Shown here: one piece after another, positions 60,982 to 64,000 of the stretch | Layout: each line of letters opens with the position of its first letter | Numbering within the stretch: position 1 is the stretch's first letter | Assembly (NCBI RefSeq): GCF_001428335.1 | Contig: NZ_LMSG01000002.1 | Span: forward strand, 63,716 to 127,715 | Length of the DNA stretch: 64,000 nt | Direction of reading: 5' to 3' | DNA from: Arthrobacter sp. Soil762 | GTDB taxonomy: Bacteria; Actinomycetota; Actinomycetes; Actinomycetales; Micrococcaceae | The notes under the pieces: generated by a model | Told to the model about the DNA's origin: nothing | The model's database searches: none | What the model saw: only the letters and a program-made list of their open reading frames with translations | Program-made: the position numbers and the translations under genes

Positions 60982-62298
60982 TTAGACCCGCCCCAGTGCG
61001 TCGATGTCCTCAAGGAACTGCTCGTGGACCTCCTGGCTCACGGTGGTCCGGGTATCGCCGATCGCGTCGAGGTAGTCCTCGGTGCAAGGCCCCTTCCGGA
61101 CCGCCTCGCGGACTGAAACGCTGCCCGCGGAAGCCGCGCCGCCGTCGTCGTACACTGCCTTTTCCAGCGCGCGCTGGGAGGCGCTGCGGGCGGCGTACTC
61201 AATGTCCGCGGGCGAGAACCCCTCGGTCCGTTCCACCAGGAGCTCCACGTCGGCATCGTCCACGACTGTGGCCGGGATGAAGCGCTGCCACATGGCTTCG
61301 CGGGCCTGGCGGTCAGGGAGGCCGATGGGGATGACGTAGTCGAACCGGCCGTGGCGCAGGAAGGCGGTATCCAGCGCGCGGATGAAGTTTGTGGCGCAGA
61401 CCAGCAGGCGGCCGGGCTGTTCGCGGAACGCCGGGATGATCTTCAGGAGCTCGTTGGTGACGCCCTGAAGGGGCGACGGCGGTTCGCCCGAGCGCTGGGA
61501 GGCGATCTCCTCCACCTCGTCGATGAACACCACGCAGTGCTCCAGCTCCGCGATTTCGAGGAACGTTTCGCGCAGGGCGCCGGCGAGGCCCTTGGGATCG
61601 GAGGCCAGCCGGGACGGGAAAACCTCCACAAACGGCCACTCGAGCCGGGACGCGATGGCCTTCGCAAACGTGGTCTTGCCGGTGCCGGGAGGGCCAAACA
61701 GCACCACGGCGCGGGGCGGCACGACGCCGTATTCATCGGCGAGGTCTGCCTCCGCGAGGGGCAGGACCAGCCGGCGTTCCAGGAGTTCCTTTTCCTTGCG
61801 CATCCCGGCCACGTTCTCCCACAGGTCCCTGGCGAGGATCCGGCCGCCCAACTGGCCCAGCGCCCCCAGTTCCTGGCGCTGGACGGGGATGGTCCGCTCG
61901 AAATAGCGCAGGTTCTTCTTGAGCGCGAAGCCGCGGCTGAGGAACGCCTCCACCCGGGTTTCCGCTTCCGGCATCAGCGCGGAGAGCTTGTTGAGGCCGT
62001 GCGGGGCCATGCGGTTTTCGACGGCGGCGAGCAGCGAGGTGCCGATCCCGCGCCCGCGGTATTCAGGCAGCGTGGCCAGGAAGACGATCCAGCCCTGGTC
62101 ATGCGCGGCGCGTCCAACGGCGGCGCCCACCACCTGATCGCCCTGCACCGCCACCACCGCGTGGTCCTTTTCGCAGGATGCCAGCACCTCGGAGAGGGCA
62201 TAGACGGGCTCCACATCAGTGGCCTTGAGCGACTCCCAGAGGTGCAGGATCCCGTCCAGGTCTGCTGAATGGAAATCCCTGATGCGCCAGTTGGTCAT
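60982..62298 (-). CDS. GNAT acetyltransferase domain fused to AAA+ ATPase
   Basis: A 438-residue protein. The N-terminal GNAT domain (1-140) has VFLATLPEYRGRGIGTSLLA (acetyl-CoA loop at about 80-88). The C-terminal AAA+ module (about 165-438) has Walker A GPPGTGKT (202-209), Walker B CVVFIDE (255-261), sensor-1 CATN (301-304) and an arginine finger in RHGRFD, all intact. The AAA part resembles FtsH/Cdc48-like ATPases without protease or membrane domains. GGGAG stands 7-8 nt before the ATG at 62298. The function of this fusion is unknown; see the findings. Confidence 0.85.
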   Translation of the reverse strand: MTNWRIRDFHSADLDGILHLWESLKATDVEPVYALSEVLASCEKDHAVVAVQGDQVVGAAVGRAAHDQGWIVFLATLPEYRGRGIGTSLLAAVENRMAPHGLNKLSALMPEAETRVEAFLSRGFALKKNLRYFERTIPVQRQELGALGQLGGRILARDLWENVAGMRKEKELLERRLVLPLAEADLADEYGVVPPRAVVLFGPPGTGKTTFAKAIASRLEWPFVEVFPSRLASDPKGLAGALRETFLEIAELEHCVVFIDEVEEIASQRSGEPPSPLQGVTNELLKIIPAFREQPGRLLVCATNFIRALDTAFLRHGRFDYVIPIGLPDRQAREAMWQRFIPATVVDDADVELLVERTEGFSPADIEYAARSASQRALEKAVYDDGGAASAGSVSVREAVRKGPCTEDYLDAIGDTRTTVSQEVHEQFLEDIDALGRV

Positions 62299-62440
62299 GC
62301 CGTGTCTCCCGGGTGGTTCGTCATTGAACGGGTCATTAAGCTTCGTCGTTGAACTGCAAAAAGCGCTGTGACGCGCTCTGCTGAGCATAGGCGATCAGCC
62401 CTCGGCGAAGGGTTGCGGGAGCGTTGCATTACGGAATGTA

Positions 62441-62490
62441 CGACGGCGGCACCTGGGTTCCGTGTCCACGGAACTTGGGTGCCGCCGTCG
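62441..62490. terminator. Stem-loop after the SCO4226-like gene (ACGACGGCGG family)
   Basis: A 24-bp stem (62441-62464 with 62467-62490) containing three G-U pairs if transcribed from the plus strand. It opens with ACGACGGCGG and shares most of its left arm with the stem-loop at 62853. Confidence 0.7.
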
Positions 62491-62505
62491 GACTCTGCTG
62501 CCTGT

Positions 62506-62754
62506 TCAGACCTTGATTGGAACGGGGTGGACCTCGTCGGCGGGGTGGCCTGCGCGCTCATGGATACGCCGAACAGCGTCCGCAGACGGGGCCTCCGACA
62601 GGCAGTAAACCAGGCCCGACTCGGGATCGGCCCAAGCAGATTTGAAGTCAACCTTCTCGTCGCTCTGGATGGCAAGATCGGCGTTATGGGCCTCGCGAAG
62701 TGCTTCCTGGGTTATTCCGACCATGTTGCGATGAACATCCATGAATTCCGGCAT
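62506..62754 (-). CDS. SCO4226-like small nickel-binding/DUF4242 protein
   Basis: An 82-residue protein beginning MPEFMDVHRNMVGITQEAL, with DLAIQSDEKVDFKSAWADPE and IHERAGHPADEVHPVPI. The segment order closely follows Streptomyces SCO4226, a ferredoxin-like-fold protein reported to bind nickel through histidines. AAGGAG lies 10 nt before the ATG at 62754; a longer open frame upstream has no family match and includes a terminator stem-loop. The physiological role is unclear. Confidence 0.83.
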   Translation of the reverse strand: MPEFMDVHRNMVGITQEALREAHNADLAIQSDEKVDFKSAWADPESGLVYCLSEAPSADAVRRIHERAGHPADEVHPVPIKV

Positions 62755-62852
62755 GACTCTGGTGCTCCTTATCTGGGTTCGACGTTGAAACAGCAGGATG
62801 CGGCCGACGTTAGACCTGCGCCGGTCAGGCGTCAAGAGGACTGCGGAAGTGA

Positions 62853-62902
62853 CGACGGCGGCACCTGGGTTCCGTGGAAACAGAACCCAGGTGCCGCCGT
62901 CG
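62853..62902 (-). terminator. Stem-loop terminator of the amino-acid permease gene (ACGACGGCGG family)
   Basis: A perfect stem of at least 18 bp (62854-62871 with 62884-62901) and a 12-nt loop, 30 nt after the permease stop. Its arm is nearly identical to that of the stem-loop at 62441. Confidence 0.78.
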
Positions 62903-62931
62903 GACGCCACGGCCGGCTGGCCGGCAGGGCG

Positions 62932-64000
62932 TTACTTCTTGAAGGCCTCCGCGGGTGGGTTGGCGATGACGGGGGCGGTGCCGGTGAAGCCTTCGCGGGT
63001 TTCGGCGATTTCACGGATGCGCTGGCGGCAGGCGTACCAGCCGAACACCATCAGGACGGAGGCGATGGCGGTGACGAGCATGGTGAGCGGTGAGTCGATG
63101 AAGACCATGACCAGGACGCTGGCGAGGAAGAGCAGGGAGAGGTAGCCGGTGTAGGGGGCGCCGAACATCCGGAAGGAGGGGCGTTTGAGCCAGCCTTTGT
63201 TCGCCCAGCGTTGGAGCTGGATCTGGCAGAGGACGATGGTGGCCCAGGTCATGATGATGCCGACGGAGGCGACGTTGAGGACGATTTCGAAGGCCTGGGC
63301 GGGAACGAGGTAGTTCAGGGGGACGCCGAGGAGGGAGACTCCGGCGGTGATGGCGATGCCGCCGTAGGGGACGCCGGCCTTGTTCATGCGGCCGGCGAAC
63401 TTGGGGGCGGAGCCGTTCACGGACATGGAGCGGAGGATGCGTCCGGTGGAATATAGGCCCGCATTGAGCGAGGAGAGGGCGGCGGTGAGGACGACGAGGT
63501 TCATGATGACGTCCACGCCTTGGATGCCGATGGAACCGAAGAACGTCACGAACGGGCTGACGCCCTTTTCGTAGGAGGTGTAGGGCAGCAGGAGGGCGAG
63601 GAGGATGACGGAGCCGACGTAGAACACGGCGATGCGGAAGACCACGGAGTTGATGGCCTTGGGCATGATCTTTTCGGGGTTTTCGGTTTCGCCGGCGGCG
63701 GTGCCGACGAGTTCGATGGAGGCGTAGGCGAACAGGACGCCCTGCATGAGGATGATCATGGGGAGCAGGCCGTTGGGGAAGATTCCGCCGTTGTCCGAGA
63801 GGAGGCTGAGGCCCACGGGCTGGCCGTCGACGGGGGTGCCGAAGATGACGAAGTAGGTGCCGACGATGAGGAAGACCACGAGGGCGGCGACCTTGATGAT
63901 GGCGAACCAGAATTCGAGTTCGCCGAAGACCTTGACGGAGACGAGGTTCAGGGCGAGGACCACGATCAGGGCGATCAGGGCCCAGGCCCACTGCGGGACG
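62932..64000 (-). CDS. Amino-acid permease, APC superfamily (partial, 5' end outside window)
   Basis: The C-terminal 355 residues of an APC-type permease. Visible segments include the helix pair with VLFAYASIELVGTAAGETENP (a family signature), NAGLYSTGRILRSMSVNGSAP, and the tail ending NPPAEAFKK. The style is that of the AnsP/CycA/GabP amino-acid:H+ symporters, and the asparagine-type branch is a reasonable guess, but the first helices are missing. A stem-loop follows. Confidence 0.9.
   Translation of the reverse strand, partial: VPQWAWALIALIVVLALNLVSVKVFGELEFWFAIIKVAALVVFLIVGTYFVIFGTPVDGQPVGLSLLSDNGGIFPNGLLPMIILMQGVLFAYASIELVGTAAGETENPEKIMPKAINSVVFRIAVFYVGSVILLALLLPYTSYEKGVSPFVTFFGSIGIQGVDVIMNLVVLTAALSSLNAGLYSTGRILRSMSVNGSAPKFAGRMNKAGVPYGGIAITAGVSLLGVPLNYLVPAQAFEIVLNVASVGIIMTWATIVLCQIQLQRWANKGWLKRPSFRMFGAPYTGYLSLLFLASVLVMVFIDSPLTMLVTAIASVLMVFGWYACRQRIREIAETREGFTGTAPVIANPPAEAFKK

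Overview
This is a window of high-GC actinobacterial chromosome. The gene content (180-kDa-type NAD-glutamate dehydrogenase, DUF222/HNH protein, E1-alpha/E1-beta/E2 acyl-CoA-forming dehydrogenase cluster, mannitol PTS with its own EI and HPr, SCO4226-like protein, many TetR/Lrp regulators) and the repeats fit a soil Micrococcaceae member of the Arthrobacter/Pseudarthrobacter type. That assignment is inference from gene content; there is no rRNA gene here. I see no transposase, integrase, phage, CRISPR array, tRNA or rRNA. Both window edges cut genes: an ABC ATPase at the left and an amino-acid permease at the right.

Layout. 1-2.7 kb: substrate-binding lipoprotein plus ATPase of an ABC importer, a thioesterase and an acetyltransferase. 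2.8-10.1 kb: glutamate dehydrogenase, a histidine phosphatase and purB. 10.3-11.9 kb: a small WXG100-like gene coupled to a lipase-like gene. 12.4-17.5 kb: a HisC-type aminotransferase followed by the bkdA-bkdB-bkdC dehydrogenase operon. 17.5-22.8 kb: PAP2 phosphatase, universal stress protein, aminotransferase, GerMN lipoprotein, and an FMN reductase divergent from a TetR gene. 23.2-29.2 kb: a complete oligopeptide-type ABC importer with a fused double ATPase. 29.3-34.8 kb: Gfo/Idh oxidoreductase, secreted subtilisin-like protease, and alanine dehydrogenase divergent from a PucR activator. 35.7-41.9 kb: ptsH, ptsI, a TetR gene, mtlA and mtlD. 42.3-47.7 kb: three MFS transporters and an RraA-family gene. 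47.8-49.9 kb: TetR and malic enzyme. 50-53.2 kb: small membrane and solenoid genes, and LysE with a divergent Lrp. 53.2-55.3 kb: a second WXG100 locus with a lipoprotein. 55.4-64 kb: Lrp, gluQRS, an HD hydrolase, LtrA, DUF222, a GNAT-AAA+ fusion, an SCO4226-like protein and a permease.

Metabolically the region is rich in amino-acid and peptide catabolism: secreted protease, peptide importer, glutamate and alanine dehydrogenases, branched-chain oxoacid dehydrogenase, malic enzyme, and amino-acid import and export. It also carries a self-contained mannitol PTS.

The most notable signals are not the standard genes. (1) At least 13 genes have a TAnnnT -10 box ending 6-7 nt before the start codon, so they are probably leaderless. 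(2) The word ACGACGGCGG recurs at intergenic stem-loops. (3) Two intergenic sites carry nested inverted repeats built on CTCTCTCAC. (4) A REP-like palindrome lies in frame inside the E2 linker. (5) A 16-bp identical motif lies upstream of both the dehydrogenase operon and malic enzyme. (6) Two loci look like WXG100/type VII secretion substrates, with no secretion machinery in view.
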